Below, one piece after another: positions 52,038 to 61,636 of a stretch of DNA of 64,000 bases. The notes under the pieces are model-generated. The model saw only the letters and a program-made list of their open reading frames with translations, ran no database searches and was not told where the DNA came from. How positions within the stretch are numbered: position 1 is the stretch's first letter; the number at the start of each line of letters is the position of its first letter. Source of the stretch: Verrucomicrobiia bacterium (GTDB taxonomy: Bacteria > Verrucomicrobiota > Verrucomicrobiia > Limisphaerales > JADLHS01); assembly GCA_023953615.1 (NCBI GenBank), contig JAMLJH010000002.1, positions 1,568,375 through 1,632,374 on the forward strand, given 5' to 3'. The position numbers and the translations under genes were made by a program.

Positions 52038-52880
52038 GGGAGAGACGCGTCCCACCGCGTCCCTGATTGGTTGGGGATGACGTGGAAGTCACCCATCCCA
52101 ACATAACGGCGCCGTCGCCGTGAGCGTGTGTTCGGCCAACAATGTGGCGGCGGCGCCCCGCCGCAGTTCTGACCGCACCGAGTCGAGACGCCTCGGTAGC
52201 CTTTAACTTTAGAACCTGAATGTCGTCCGCGAGACGCGGACGACTACCGCCGAGACGGCGGTGCTCCCCTCAATGGCCATTCCCTTGCCAATCATTCCCT
52301 TATCTTCCCGTTCGCGTGTTTCGTGTATCTCGCGGTCGTATCTCTCTGATGAGTTGGGGACGACGTGGAAGTCGTCCCTCCCAGCACAGCGGTAGTACGA
52401 ACGCATGGGTGGGGCGGGCTTGATTTTGACAGGATGAACAGGATTTAGCGGATCAGGATTTCTGATCGGCGGCTGGAGACCATAGGTTTACGTACCGCGT
52501 TTGAACTCCAACTCCTTCGCACCAAGATTCAGCAACAATCGTCCCTTGTATTTTCCCTTCCCCTCGATGCCTCTGTGCCTCGGTGGCCCTTAACTTTAGA
52601 ATCTGGAAGTCGTCCCTCCCGATATAACGGTACCGGCGACGCGAGCGTGTGCCCGGCCAACCATGTGGCTGCGGCGTCTCGCCGCAGTTCCAGCCGAGCC
52701 TCGGTAGCCTTTAACTTTAGAACCTGGATGTCGTCCGCGAGACGCGAACGACGACCGCCGAGGACGGCGGTGCTCCCCCATTTCCCATCCCTTTGCCCAC
52801 CATTCCCTTGTCTTCCCGTTCGTGTATTTCGCGGTTGTATTTTCCTTGGGAGGGACGCGTTCCACCGCGTCCCTGAACCA
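52038..52880. repeat. REP cluster filling a gene-free gap
   Basis: No gene between 51955 and 52892. Palindromes of the type GGGACGCGTTCCACCGCGTCCC recur (52038-52063, 52854-52875), with GGATGACGTGGAAGTCACCC and GACGACGTGGAAGTCGTCCC variants, GGCGGCGGCGCCCCGCCGC (52146-52164), GTCGTCCGCGAGACGCGGACGAC-like hairpins and ACCGCCGAGACGGCGGT. Two long blocks, about 52195-52345 and 52700-52860, are near-copies of each other (CGGTAGCCTTTAACTTTAGA and following), so a composite REP unit has duplicated. Confidence 0.85.
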
Positions 52881-52892
52881 CAATAGGGCGCG

Positions 52893-53312
52893 CTATTCAC
52901 CGATGATTTTTACCAACACCCGTTTGCGGCGGCGGCCGTCAAATTCGCCGTAATAAATCTGCTCCCACGGCCCGAGGTCCAACCGGCCCTGCGTAATGGC
53001 GACGACCACTTCGCGTCCCATGATCTGACGTTTCATGTGCGCGTCGGCATTGTCTTCGCCGGTTCGATTGTGCTGGTATTGAGTCGTCGGTTCATGCGGA
53101 GCCAACTTCTCCAACCAGACGTCGTAGTCATGCAACAAGCCGTCCTCGGCGTCGTTGATATAAACGCTGGCGGTGATGTGCATGGCGTTCACCAAACAAA
53201 GTCCTTCCTGCACTCCACTCTGGCGGACGAGTTTTTCAATCGTGGGCGTGATCTTCAGGTAGTCGCGCCGGTGCGGCGTCTCAAACCAAAGGTATTCGGT
53301 CAGATGTTTCAT
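52893..53312 (-). CDS. YjbQ/UPF0047-family protein
   Basis: 139 residues from ATG ([16 protein letters not shown]); an extension upstream is open but unlike the family. Motifs [39 protein letters not shown] and [12 protein letters not shown] match the family, which has a conserved His/Asn-lined pocket and weak thiamine-phosphate synthase activity reported for some members. Small cytosolic protein; true role uncertain. Probably monocistronic or tailing the ABC ATPase 81 bases upstream. Confidence 0.9.
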   Translation of the reverse strand: MKHLTEYLWFETPHRRDYLKITPTIEKLVRQSGVQEGLCLVNAMHITASVYINDAEDGLLHDYDVWLEKLAPHEPTTQYQHNRTGEDNADAHMKRQIMGREVVVAITQGRLDLGPWEQIYYGEFDGRRRKRVLVKIIGE

Positions 53313-53393
53313 TCCGCCGATTATTCGCCATAATCCGCACGCGCCCAATCCGAATTTGCGAGAGCGCACGCTGGCGATCCCGCCGCCGCCGAT

Positions 53394-54392
53394 TCAACGC
53401 GCGAAAATGTGCCGGATCACTTCTTCGATGGGAACTTCCTCGATATCAATGTCCCGCACGGGGAATTGGTCCAATAACTCTTTGCAAACCGAAATGACGC
53501 GATCGCGTTTGACCTTGAGTTTGATGCGTCCCGCGGTTTGTTCGATCACCTCGCCGTAACGCTGTAAGGCTTCCTGATCCCGTCCGCTGGCGCGGTCGTA
53601 TTCAATGGTGATCAGTTTGAAATCAGCGAAACGATCCACGACCTCGCTGAGCTGGCCATCAAAGGAAATCCGGCCGTGGTCAATGATGATCACGCGCTGG
53701 CAAAGCGCTTCAATGTCCTCCATGTAGTGGCTCGTGAGCAGAATGGTGGTCTTTTGCGTGGCGTTATGGTGGCGTAAAAATTTCCGCACCGTTTGCTGCG
53801 AAACCACATCCAAGCCAATTGTAGGCTCATCCAGAAACAAAACCTTGGGCTGGTGCAACAGGGAAGCGATCAATTCCAGCTTCATCCGTTCGCCCAGCGA
53901 AAGTTCGCGCACGCTCACGTTGAGTTTCTCACGCACCTCCAACAACTCCGTCAGCTCGGCCACGGTGCGTTCAAACTGCCCCGTGGGAATGCCGTAAATC
54001 CGCGCGTTCAACTCCAACGATTCGCGCGCGGGCAAGTCCCACCACAATTGGTTCTTCTGCCCCATGACCAGCGCGAACTGCCGGCGGTACGCATCGGCAC
54101 GTTCCCAGGGAACGTGCCCCAGGACGCGCGCCCGTCCGTCCGTTGGGTACAACAGTCCGGCGAGCATTTTAAGCGTGGTGGTTTTGCCGGCGCCGTTGGG
54201 ACCAAGAAAGCCAACGAGTTCACCAGGTGCGATCTGGAAGCTGACGTTGCTGACGGCGGCCACCGTCTCGTATTCGCGCCGAAACAGCCCGCGCAACGCC
54301 CCTTGAAAGCCGGGGCGCTTTTTGTAGATGCGGAAAGTCTTGGTCAGGCCGCTGACCTCAATCGCTGGCACACCGGAGTTTTTACTTTCCAA
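53394..54392 (-). CDS. ABC transporter ATP-binding protein (NatA/CcmA-like export class)
   Basis: 332 residues: Walker A GFLGPNGAGKTT, Q-loop QKNQLWWDLP, signature LSLGERMKLELI, Walker B VLFLDEPTIGLD, switch His in LTSHYMED, then a ~100-residue C-terminal regulatory domain. LWWDLP after the Q-loop is typical for ABC-2 export ATPases of the daunorubicin/NatA type. No permease gene is adjacent on either side, so partners must be elsewhere. Start ATG natural. Confidence 0.92.
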   Translation of the reverse strand: MESKNSGVPAIEVSGLTKTFRIYKKRPGFQGALRGLFRREYETVAAVSNVSFQIAPGELVGFLGPNGAGKTTTLKMLAGLLYPTDGRARVLGHVPWERADAYRRQFALVMGQKNQLWWDLPARESLELNARIYGIPTGQFERTVAELTELLEVREKLNVSVRELSLGERMKLELIASLLHQPKVLFLDEPTIGLDVVSQQTVRKFLRHHNATQKTTILLTSHYMEDIEALCQRVIIIDHGRISFDGQLSEVVDRFADFKLITIEYDRASGRDQEALQRYGEVIEQTAGRIKLKVKRDRVISVCKELLDQFPVRDIDIEEVPIEEVIRHIFAR

Positions 54393-54438
54393 CTTAACAA
54401 TTCAAGGCTGACCGTGCGGGCGCGTTACCGAACGTCGC

Positions 54439-55866
54439 TCAACGCATCAGCAGTTTTTGCAAATAACTCACGGCTTGGCGGACGTTTTCGTCTATGGTCA
54501 TGCGCCCTTCAACCAAGCGGCAGGCGTGCAGCACGGTACCGTGATCCCGCCCGCCAAAAGCTTCGCCAATGCTGCTCAACGATTGCTCCGTAAGTTGCCG
54601 CGAGAGATACATGGCGACCTGCCGCGGAAAGGCAATGTTCTCCGGGCGCCGCTTGCTCGTCATGTCCGCCAGACGGATGTCGTAATGTTCCGCGACGCGT
54701 TTCTGGATCAGCTCCATGGTCACCGCGTTTTGCCCCTCTTCGTTGAGCATGTCCCGCAACAGCCCTTCAATGACATCCAGGCTCAGCTTCTTCCCCACCA
54801 GCGAACTGTAGGAAGCGACGCGAATCAACGCGCCTTCCAACCGCCGGATATTGCTGCGAATGCGTTGCGCCAGGAAAGTGATGATCTCATCCGACAACTC
54901 CACCGGCATCAGACTCGCTTTCTTTTTCAGAATCGCCTGCCGAATCTCCACATCGGGCGGGAGCAAATCGGTGACCAGTCCCCATTCAAATCGCGACGCC
55001 AGGCGTTTCTCCAAATCTTTGATCTCGGCGGCGGGGCGATCACAACTCATCACGATCTGCCGGTGCGCCTCGTGCAACGCGTTGAACGTATGGAAAAATT
55101 CCTCCTGAATCCGCTCCTTGCCAGCGAGAAACTGAATGTCGTCAATCAACAGCACATCCAGTTGGCGATATCGCTTCCGGAATTTCATCACCGAATTGTT
55201 CTGGATCGCGTCAATGTACTCGTTGGTGAATTTTTCGCAGGAAACGTAACCGACCCGGGCGTTCTTCTTGGATTTCGCCACATGATGACCAATGGCGTGC
55301 AACAGGTGCGTCTTTCCCAGACCGACGCCGCCATAAAGAAACAGCGGGTTGTAGGCTTTGCCCGGCGCCTCGGCCACCGCCTTCGCCGCAGCGCAGGCAA
55401 AATTGTTGTTGTCTCCAACCACAAAGGTTTCAAAGGTGTTCTTGGGATTGAAAACCGACTCGTCAGCCGGGGCGTTCCTGACGCTGGCATTTCTGATTGT
55501 CCGCGAATTCGCCACCCCCGGTTTGCCGGACGTTACCGGCCTTGGCGTCGTTGCCGCCGTTGACACCGGCGCGTCCTTCGCGGTTTCAAACCGCACGCGC
55601 AGCTCTTGCGCGGCTGCCAGACTCAACACTTGTTGCAGAAGTTTTTGATGGTTGTCTTTAAGCCACATCCCGCAAAAATCATTGGCGACTTCAAGCACCA
55701 GACAATCGCCCTCCAAGGTGCGCGCGCGCAGCGGAGCAAACCACAACTTGAACATCTCGGGACTGGTCATGGACCGTAGTTGCTGCTGTGCGGCGGCCCA
55801 GATTTTGTCGGCTGAAGGTTGCGAGTTTTTTCCGTCGTTTATGTTGAAATTCTGAGATTTATTCAC
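54439..55866 (-). CDS. dnaA: Chromosomal replication initiator protein DnaA
   Basis: 475 residues; binds DnaA boxes and opens oriC. Domain I (KIWAAAQQQLRSMTSPEMFKLWF), variable linker (about 95-140), AAA+ domain with Walker A GGVGLGKTH at 179-187 and Walker B VLLIDDIQFLAG, and domain IV with GEAFGGRDHGTVLHACR, the DnaA signature that reads the box. Start codon is GTG at 55866, preceded only by a weak purine-rich stretch. Transcribed away from the proposed origin; the downstream ABC gene follows after 46 bases. Confidence 0.97.
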   Translation of the reverse strand: MNKSQNFNINDGKNSQPSADKIWAAAQQQLRSMTSPEMFKLWFAPLRARTLEGDCLVLEVANDFCGMWLKDNHQKLLQQVLSLAAAQELRVRFETAKDAPVSTAATTPRPVTSGKPGVANSRTIRNASVRNAPADESVFNPKNTFETFVVGDNNNFACAAAKAVAEAPGKAYNPLFLYGGVGLGKTHLLHAIGHHVAKSKKNARVGYVSCEKFTNEYIDAIQNNSVMKFRKRYRQLDVLLIDDIQFLAGKERIQEEFFHTFNALHEAHRQIVMSCDRPAAEIKDLEKRLASRFEWGLVTDLLPPDVEIRQAILKKKASLMPVELSDEIITFLAQRIRSNIRRLEGALIRVASYSSLVGKKLSLDVIEGLLRDMLNEEGQNAVTMELIQKRVAEHYDIRLADMTSKRRPENIAFPRQVAMYLSRQLTEQSLSSIGEAFGGRDHGTVLHACRLVEGRMTIDENVRQAVSYLQKLLMR

Positions 55867-55998
55867 TTTGCTTCAAATTCCATTGCCGCGAGCCGTTGGC
55901 CGCGCCATTTTTAACACACTTAAAATCCTTCGTCAGTAAAAAGTCCCGGCGAACTCTGAAACCAGTCTTTTCCGCACGGAAAGCCGCTTGACATCCAA

Positions 55999-56026
55999 TT
56001 GATAAACAACGACTTACAACCGTCAA
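55999..56026 (-). promoter_or_regulatory. Possible dnaA promoter
   Basis: On the minus strand TTGACG and TATCAA are separated by 16 bases, a fair sigma-70-type pair about 130 bases upstream of the dnaA GTG. Confidence 0.4.
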
Positions 56027-56153
56027 TAAATTAGCCCGCGGTACAACTCGGTTACTGCGGGCCATGTTACAGAAAATTTCTGGTTCGCGAGAAAGATTTT
56101 TATGAAATCAACCGATCGGTTGCGAGGACAATATATTACGACTTATTCCGGAG

Positions 56154-56162
56154 TTATTCACA
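56154..56162 (+). promoter_or_regulatory. DnaA box
   Basis: TTATTCACA, matching the TTATNCACA consensus, about 290 bases from the dnaA start. Confidence 0.6.
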
Positions 56163-56453
56163 GCGCGATTTTTGCAATAAAATCAGGGCGTTTTTCCGTC
56201 TTCTCCAGGGTTTGAGACCAACCGCTCGAAGAACTTGCCGACAACCATTCACCACTTTTCCGGAACCTAAATCCGGTCTCGCAAACGAAATTTCAATTGC
56301 CAATCAAAGGTGATGGGAGGCTCGTTTGCGTCAGCCTCACCAATCCGGGGCTTGAGGAGCACCGCGATTGGTCCAACCGCTACAGTTCGGAAAGTATTTC
56401 AACACTTGAATGGTTGGCTCGACTTCCCCAACAGGCTTTCCCACAATTCGCCT

Positions 56454-57035
56454 ATGGCGAGAACTCCTTCCACCATGTTGCCACTGGGCACATTAGCGCC
56501 GGACTTTGAACTTCCGGATTCCACGCATAAAACTGTTTCCTTGCGGGATTTCAGCGGCGCCTCCGCGCTGCTGGTGATGTTTATCTGCAACCATTGCCCC
56601 TTCGTGCGCCATGTGCGCTCGGAATTGGCGCAACTCGGTCGTGATTACGCCGCCAAAAATGTCGCGATCGTAGCCATCAACGCCAACGACGCGGAGGCTT
56701 ATCCCGAAGACAGTCCCGCAGCCATGGCCGAGGAAGTGCGCGCGGCGGGTTACTCTTTCCCCTATCTCTTCGATGCGACCCAAAACGTGGCGCACAGGTA
56801 CCGGGCCGCCTGCACGCCGGATTTCTTTCTGTTCGACGGCCAATGCCGACTGGTCTATCGCGGTCAGTTGGACGACAGCCGGCCCGGCAACGGAATTCCC
56901 GTGACGGGTCGTGATTTGCGCGCGGCGCTCGATGCGGTCCTGGCTGGAGAATCCGTTCCGGCCACCCAAAAGCCGAGCCTCGGCTGCAATATCAAATGGA
57001 AGGCCGGCAACGAACCGGATTATTTCCGACATTGA
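56454..57035 (+). CDS. Thioredoxin-like (AhpC/TSA family) protein
   Basis: 193 residues from ATG (MARTPSTMLPLGTLAPDFELPD); a longer frame upstream would run into the origin region and is less protein-like. FICNHCPFVRHV carries the CxxC redox pair after the first beta strand, and YLFDATQNVAHRYRAACTPDFFLFD the cis-Pro (TP) site with a Cys before it. This CNHCPFV group of cytosolic thiol oxidoreductases/peroxiredoxin relatives is common in bacteria but physiologically little defined. prmC starts five bases after its stop, so the pair is an operon. Confidence 0.87.
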   Translation: MARTPSTMLPLGTLAPDFELPDSTHKTVSLRDFSGASALLVMFICNHCPFVRHVRSELAQLGRDYAAKNVAIVAINANDAEAYPEDSPAAMAEEVRAAGYSFPYLFDATQNVAHRYRAACTPDFFLFDGQCRLVYRGQLDDSRPGNGIPVTGRDLRAALDAVLAGESVPATQKPSLGCNIKWKAGNEPDYFRH

Positions 57036-57039
57036 ACGT

Positions 57040-57894
57040 GTGACGGTCCTCGAAGTCATCACGAGAAGCACCGATTTTCTCACCAAAAAGGGGGTGGATT
57101 CCCCGCGCCTCCAAACCGAGCTGCTCCTGGCTCACGTCCTGCAATTACCGCGCATGCAGCTCTATTTGCAGTTCGAACGGCAATTGACCGAGACCGAACT
57201 GAATTTGCTGCGCGCGCTCGTTCAACGCCGTGGTCAACGTGAACCGCTGCAACATCTGACTGGTTCAACCTCGTTTTGCGGCTTCGAAATCGTCGTGAAC
57301 CGAAATGTACTGGTGCCCCGCCCGGAAACCGAACTGCTGGCCGAGTCGGGATGGCTGTTTCTCCGCAACTTGAATTCCACGCCCGCCTGCGCCCTGGACC
57401 TCGGCACGGGGAGCGGTTGCCTGGCCATCGCGCTTGCCGCGAAATGTCCAACCGCCAAAATCGTCGCCACCGATGTTTCCGACGACGCCTTGAAAACCGC
57501 CCGACAAAATGCGGCGACCAATCAAGCCGGCAAGTCCATTGAATTTCGCCAAGGCGACAAATTCAACGCGTTGAGAACCGACGAATCGTTCGACCTCATC
57601 ATCAGCAACCCGCCCTACATTCCCACTGCGGAAATTGAAACGCTGCAAGTGGAAGTGCGCGAATATGATCCCCATCGGGCTTTGGATGGGGGTGCGGACG
57701 GATTGGATTTTTACCGCTACCTGGCAGCGAACGCTGCGCCGCACCTGAACCCCGGCGGTAAAATCATGCTTGAATTCGGCGCCGGTCAGGCGGCGGCGCT
57801 ACGCGAAATCTTTAGTAGCCAAAACTGGACGAACCTCACGATTCACAAGGATTATTCCGGTCTCGAGCGCATCTTGATCGCAGATCGCGGTTAG
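57040..57894 (+). CDS. prmC: Peptide chain release factor N5-glutamine methyltransferase
   Basis: 284 residues, starting at GTG five bases after the previous stop. Methylates the GGQ glutamine of release factors using SAM. N-terminal helical domain (STDFLTKKGVDSPRLQTELLLAHVL), then GFEIVVNRNVLVPRPETELL, SAM site LDLGTGSGCLAIALA, and the catalytic NPPY in IISNPPYIP. Length is normal. The release factor gene itself, often adjacent to prmC, is not next to it here. Confidence 0.94.
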   Translation: MTVLEVITRSTDFLTKKGVDSPRLQTELLLAHVLQLPRMQLYLQFERQLTETELNLLRALVQRRGQREPLQHLTGSTSFCGFEIVVNRNVLVPRPETELLAESGWLFLRNLNSTPACALDLGTGSGCLAIALAAKCPTAKIVATDVSDDALKTARQNAATNQAGKSIEFRQGDKFNALRTDESFDLIISNPPYIPTAEIETLQVEVREYDPHRALDGGADGLDFYRYLAANAAPHLNPGGKIMLEFGAGQAAALREIFSSQNWTNLTIHKDYSGLERILIADRG

Positions 57895-58004
57895 CCCGTG
57901 ACGGCCGTCGCCGCGACCAGACCAATCCCGTCCGCCCCGACAATTTTCCTGGGATTTTTCCTCGCCAATGAGTGGTGAACCAACGCAGACTATCCGCAGA
58001 TTAA

Positions 58005-58922
58005 ATGAAAACTTCACGCTCGCTCACTGCCAAGCCATTGTCCCTGATCATGCTGGGGACGCTGCTGCTCGGCCTCGTCGTTTCCGGCTGCCGCACTTCC
58101 TCCTGCTGCGCTCAAAGCAAGTCACCGAAGCATGTGCTGGTGGTGACGACCACGACGGGCTTCCGGCATAGCTCGATTGAGACGGCGGAAAAAATCATCG
58201 CTCAGCTCGGCGCCCGCAGCGGGGATTTTACGGTGGACTATGCGCGCGTCTCTCCCAACGCTCCCGAACTGAAGGGCGCCGATGGCAAACTGGACAAGGC
58301 CAAATACGAAGCCGCCATCAAGGCCGTTCTGGCGGAGAAACTGAGCGTGGCGGCCTTGAAGCAGTACGATGCGGTGATTTTTGCCAATACCACCGGTGAC
58401 CTGCCGATTCCCGATCTCGCGGGCTTTCTGAATTGGATTCGCTCCGGCAAAGCGTTCGTCGGCATGCACGCCGCTTCCGACACGTTCCACGGCTTTCCCG
58501 TATTCACCGAGATGGTGGGTGGGGAATTTAAGACGCACGGTCCGCAAGTCTCGGTGGATGCCATCAACCTGAATCCGGACTGCGCCGCGTGCCAGCACCT
58601 GCCGGCCACCTGGACGGTGTTCGATGAAATTTATCAGTTCAAAAATTACGACCGCACCAAGGTGCATGACTTGTTGTCACTGGATAAACATCCCAATGAC
58701 AAAACTCCCGGACACTATCCGGTGGCTTGGGCGAAAATGTATGGCCAGGGCCGCGTGTTCTACACCTCGTTTGGTCATCGCGAAGATGTTTGGGAGCCCA
58801 ACAGCCCGGCTCAGTCCGGCGGAATCAAGAACGCTCCCGAAGTTGCGGAAGCTTATCAACAGCACATACTAGGCGGAATCCGCTGGGCGTTGGGCCTGGC
58901 CCCGTGCGATTTGAATGACTGA
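58005..58922 (+). CDS. ThuA-domain lipoprotein
   Basis: 305 residues. Signal with lipobox GLVVSGC (lipidated Cys29). The mature part is a ThuA-like/glutamine-amidotransferase fold: HVLVVTTTTGFRHSSIETAEKII, YDAVIFANTTGD, GKAFVGMHAASDTFHGFPVFTEMVGGEFKTHGP, and PVAWAKMYGQGRVFYTSFGHRED. Members are linked to sugar and trehalose metabolism in rhizobia and abundant in Verrucomicrobia and Planctomycetes; a catalytic role in glycoside turnover has been suggested but I cannot confirm it. Followed after 113 bases by a YceI gene. Confidence 0.87.
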   Translation: MKTSRSLTAKPLSLIMLGTLLLGLVVSGCRTSSCCAQSKSPKHVLVVTTTTGFRHSSIETAEKIIAQLGARSGDFTVDYARVSPNAPELKGADGKLDKAKYEAAIKAVLAEKLSVAALKQYDAVIFANTTGDLPIPDLAGFLNWIRSGKAFVGMHAASDTFHGFPVFTEMVGGEFKTHGPQVSVDAINLNPDCAACQHLPATWTVFDEIYQFKNYDRTKVHDLLSLDKHPNDKTPGHYPVAWAKMYGQGRVFYTSFGHREDVWEPNSPAQSGGIKNAPEVAEAYQQHILGGIRWALGLAPCDLND

Positions 58923-59034
58923 ATGGGGATTGAACAGTCGGCGCGCCGGAATCGCGCCGTCCGGCACGATGGGATTTTGAATGATTGAAAACTTTCTACG
59001 TCCAACTTTGTATTGAATTTAAAAGTGTAATGAT

Positions 59035-59688
59035 ATGAAAACGAAACGAACGGTGAATCTCGCTTTCCCTAAAACCAGACTCATGGGCGTCTCAGCCTGC
59101 TTGTTTGCCGCCACGCTCATGTGGGCCACCGCACAAGACCTGGTCCGCTACGAAGCGGTGTCCGGCGGCAGTTCTTGTGCGATTGACGGCACCTCCTCGA
59201 TCCACGATTGGACCATGACGTCGAAAATCATCAGCGGTTACATTGAAGCGGCCCCCGGCTTTCCTGAATCGGCCCTGACCGATGCGGCGGCGGCCACTCC
59301 CAAAGTGGTGGCCAACCTTCCGGCCCGCACCTTCCAGAGCGGCAATTCCGCGCAGGACAAAAACATGCAGAAAGCGGTGAAGGCCGACAAACACCCGCGC
59401 TTCGAATATCGCCTGATCAGCTTGAAACCCAAATCCCAACCCGGAGCCACCGGCCCCGTGGAATTTGAAGCCACCGGCACGCTGGCGATTGCCGGCAAAA
59501 CCGTCACCAATACCTTCCCCGTCACCATCGAAAAGAAGGACGGAAAGCTAAAGGTCATCGGCAGCACGCCGATTAAATTGTCCGACTACGATATCCAGCC
59601 GCCGACCATTAATCTGGTGGTAACCACGATCAAAGTGGGAAACGACCTGAAAATCAAATTCGAGTGGGAACTGGCGGAGAAGAAGTAA
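59035..59688 (+). CDS. YceI-family secreted protein
   Basis: 217 residues. Signal peptide ends at about ATLMWATAQ. YceI lipocalin-like beta-barrel features: GTSSIHDWTMTSKIISGYIEAAP, NMQKAVKADKHPRFEYRL, FEATGTLAIAGKTVTNTFPVTIE and GSTPIKLSDYDIQPPTINL. The fold binds isoprenoid quinones in some members; ligand here is unknown. Ends in a strong terminator. Confidence 0.9.
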   Translation: MKTKRTVNLAFPKTRLMGVSACLFAATLMWATAQDLVRYEAVSGGSSCAIDGTSSIHDWTMTSKIISGYIEAAPGFPESALTDAAAATPKVVANLPARTFQSGNSAQDKNMQKAVKADKHPRFEYRLISLKPKSQPGATGPVEFEATGTLAIAGKTVTNTFPVTIEKKDGKLKVIGSTPIKLSDYDIQPPTINLVVTTIKVGNDLKIKFEWELAEKK

Positions 59689-59718
59689 TCCGTTCAAGCC
59701 ACCTTAATTTTCACACCA

Positions 59719-59748
59719 GGCTGCTCTTTCCGTGAGCAGCCTTTTTTT
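59719..59748 (+). terminator. Rho-independent terminator of the YceI gene
   Basis: Stem GGCTGCTC / GAGCAGCC, 7-base loop, then seven T. Confidence 0.95.
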
Positions 59749-59750
59749 AT

Positions 59751-59825
59751 CCGGAACGATGCAGTTGGTCCAGGTGGAACGGCCAACTTGGCCGTTCCAC
59801 CCAAACTCCAATCGGATCGTTCCGG
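59751..59825. repeat. MITE-like palindromic element, compact version
   Basis: 75 bases with 10-bp perfect terminal repeats CCGGAACGAT / ATCGTTCCGG. Its centre (59773-59801) is a perfect palindrome with 14-base arms GGTGGAACGGCCAA around a single C. The ends and flanking boxes match the longer element at 43241-43434. It abuts the terminator T-run. Confidence 0.88.
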
Positions 59826-59922
59826 TTTATTGCCACGGCCTCTGATCAAACCGTCACGACTTCTGAAAAGGGAGCAATCCACGCGCTGGTGGTCGAATTG
59901 CGGTTGCGGGGCACTGGCCCGT

Positions 59923-60813
59923 TCATTCCGCATGCGCCGCGGCTTTGCGCAGTTCTTCGATAAAAACGGCGAGGGGTTTATCCTCGGCTCGATTCGCCGG
60001 ATACCCCGCCGCAATGCACAGCGGTGCAGGCGGCGTGGCCAGAGGTTTCAACAAAACCCGTTTGGCCAGCCGATCCGCGGTTCGCGTGGTCACCACCGCC
60101 ACTCCCAGTCCCGCTTCCACCGCCGCCATCAAACTGTCCACTCCATCATATTCGCCGGCGATCTGAGGTCGCAGCCGTCGCGCGCGAAACCAGCCGATCA
60201 CCAGCTCCCAATACTCCGGATAATCCCGCTTACAGAACATCAACAGCGGTTGCTTGGCCGCGTCGGCGGGCGCGATTTGCTTTTGTCGGGCGAGCGCATC
60301 ATTTCGCTTGAGGACCAGGCGCCACTCCGAGCGAACCAGCGGCACCCACCGCAACTCGCGCGTCTCATTGACCGGCGCCACGCTGACCACCACGTCGAGC
60401 CGGTTATGACTCAACTCGGCGAGCATTTCGTTGGTCGCCAAATCGAACAATTCCACTCGCGCATTCGGGTGAACCTGTGTGAAATTTTCCACGGCCACCG
60501 GCAAAATCCCGGCGGCCAGCGACGGCGCATAGCCGACCCGCAATCGCGCCCCGCGACCGATGCGACGCACCCGCTCTGTCATTTGCTCGACACGCTCCAA
60601 CAACTCGCGCGCCTCGATCAGCAACGCTTCCCCCGTCGGCGTCAGTCGGATCGAATGGGCGTGACGTTCCAGCAGGCACGCTCCGATTTCCTCTTCCAGC
60701 GCCTTGATCTGCCGGCTCAAAGCGGATTGCGTCAGAAAAATTTTCCGGGCCGCGCGACTGATGTTCCCGATCTCCGCCACGGCCACAAAGTAACGCAATT
60801 GTCGAAGTTCCAT
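59923..60813 (-). CDS. LysR-family transcription regulator
   Basis: 296 residues from ATG (MELRQLRYFVAVAE). Winged helix-turn-helix NISRAARKIFLTQSALSRQIKALEEEIG, then the periplasmic-binding-like effector domain (LRVGYAPSLAAGILP ... VVTTRTADRL). Divergent from the pirin-wrbA pair with a 77-base gap, the classical arrangement of a LysR regulator with its target. Effector unknown; quinones or electrophiles are plausible from the targets. Confidence 0.93.
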   Translation of the reverse strand: MELRQLRYFVAVAEIGNISRAARKIFLTQSALSRQIKALEEEIGACLLERHAHSIRLTPTGEALLIEARELLERVEQMTERVRRIGRGARLRVGYAPSLAAGILPVAVENFTQVHPNARVELFDLATNEMLAELSHNRLDVVVSVAPVNETRELRWVPLVRSEWRLVLKRNDALARQKQIAPADAAKQPLLMFCKRDYPEYWELVIGWFRARRLRPQIAGEYDGVDSLMAAVEAGLGVAVVTTRTADRLAKRVLLKPLATPPAPLCIAAGYPANRAEDKPLAVFIEELRKAAAHAE

Positions 60814-60840
60814 GCCGGGGCAGCATACGCAAAAGTCAGT

Positions 60841-60858
60841 CTCAGGCAAACCACTGAG
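60841..60858. promoter_or_regulatory. Possible LysR operator
   Basis: Inverted repeat CTCAG-N8-CTGAG in the gap between the divergent LysR and pirin genes, 28 bases from the LysR start. Size fits LysR boxes, but only one such site was found. Confidence 0.35.
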
Positions 60859-60890
60859 CATTGGCCGATGGATTGAACCGCGTGAATACT

Positions 60891-61613
60891 ATGGGCGTGA
60901 AAACGATAACGTCTGAACTAAATCTCCGACGAGCCAACGAACGCGGCTTTGCCGATCACGGCTGGCTCAAATCCCATCATACCTTCTCCTTTGCCGATTA
61001 CTACGATCCGGCGCACATGGGCTTTCGCTCCCTGCGCGTCATCAATGACGATCGGGTTGCGCCCGGACGCGGCTTTGGCACGCATCCGCACCGCGACATG
61101 GAAATTTTCAGTTACGTGCTGGAAGGCGCTTTGGAACATCGGGACAGCCTGGGTAACGGACGTCAACTCAAGCCGGGCCAGATTCAACTCATGAGCGCGG
61201 GCCAAGGCGTCGCGCACAGTGAATTTAATCCCTCGGCGAACGACCCGCTGCATTTCCTGCAGATCTGGATTCAACCGCGCACCCGTGGTTTGACGCCCAG
61301 TTACACTGAATGGCATCCGCAAGCCGAACACGCGGACGCCGCCAAGGTGCTGGTCATTTCGCCCGACGGACGCGAAGGCTCCGCCACGATCCATCAGGAC
61401 GCGGACATTTATCGAATCCGATTGAAACCGGGGCAGACCGTCACGCACACTCTGCAACCCGGACGCGGCGCGTGGTTGCACGTCGCAACGGGAGCGCTGA
61501 CCGCCAATGGCGTCGCGCTCGAAACGGGTGACGGCGCGAGCACGGAGCGGCCGGGACGGCTGACCTTTACCGCCGTGCAGCCGACCGAAGCGCTGTTGTT
61601 TGATCTGAACTAA
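60891..61613 (+). CDS. Pirin-family cupin protein (YhhW-like)
   Basis: 240 residues from ATG ([16 protein letters not shown]). Bicupin with the N-terminal metal site [25 protein letters not shown] and [12 protein letters not shown], providing three His and a Glu for Fe. Members have quercetin 2,3-dioxygenase activity in vitro or act as redox sensors. Operon with wrbA (23 bases downstream); divergent LysR gene upstream. The ten codons before this ATG (another in-frame ATG at 60861) overlap the likely promoter. Confidence 0.93.
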   Translation: MGVKTITSELNLRRANERGFADHGWLKSHHTFSFADYYDPAHMGFRSLRVINDDRVAPGRGFGTHPHRDMEIFSYVLEGALEHRDSLGNGRQLKPGQIQLMSAGQGVAHSEFNPSANDPLHFLQIWIQPRTRGLTPSYTEWHPQAEHADAAKVLVISPDGREGSATIHQDADIYRIRLKPGQTVTHTLQPGRGAWLHVATGALTANGVALETGDGASTERPGRLTFTAVQPTEALLFDLN

Positions 61614-61636
61614 ACGTTGCCAACGAAAAATATATT

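Larger units (their letters stand above)
55867..56453. other. Candidate chromosomal replication origin (oriC)
   Basis: 587 gene-free bases, more AT-rich than surroundings, between dnaA and a rightward gene. A DnaA box TTATTCACA is at 56154-56162, next to AT-rich ATATATTACGACTTATT; a 12-bp palindrome AACCGATCGGTT is at 56110-56121 and AGAAAATTTCT nearby. Gene direction changes here from mainly leftward to mainly rightward, as expected of an origin. Only one close-to-consensus box was found by eye. Confidence 0.6.

Noticed and set aside
54457..55563. 368-codon rightward frame
   Set aside because: Antisense to dnaA.
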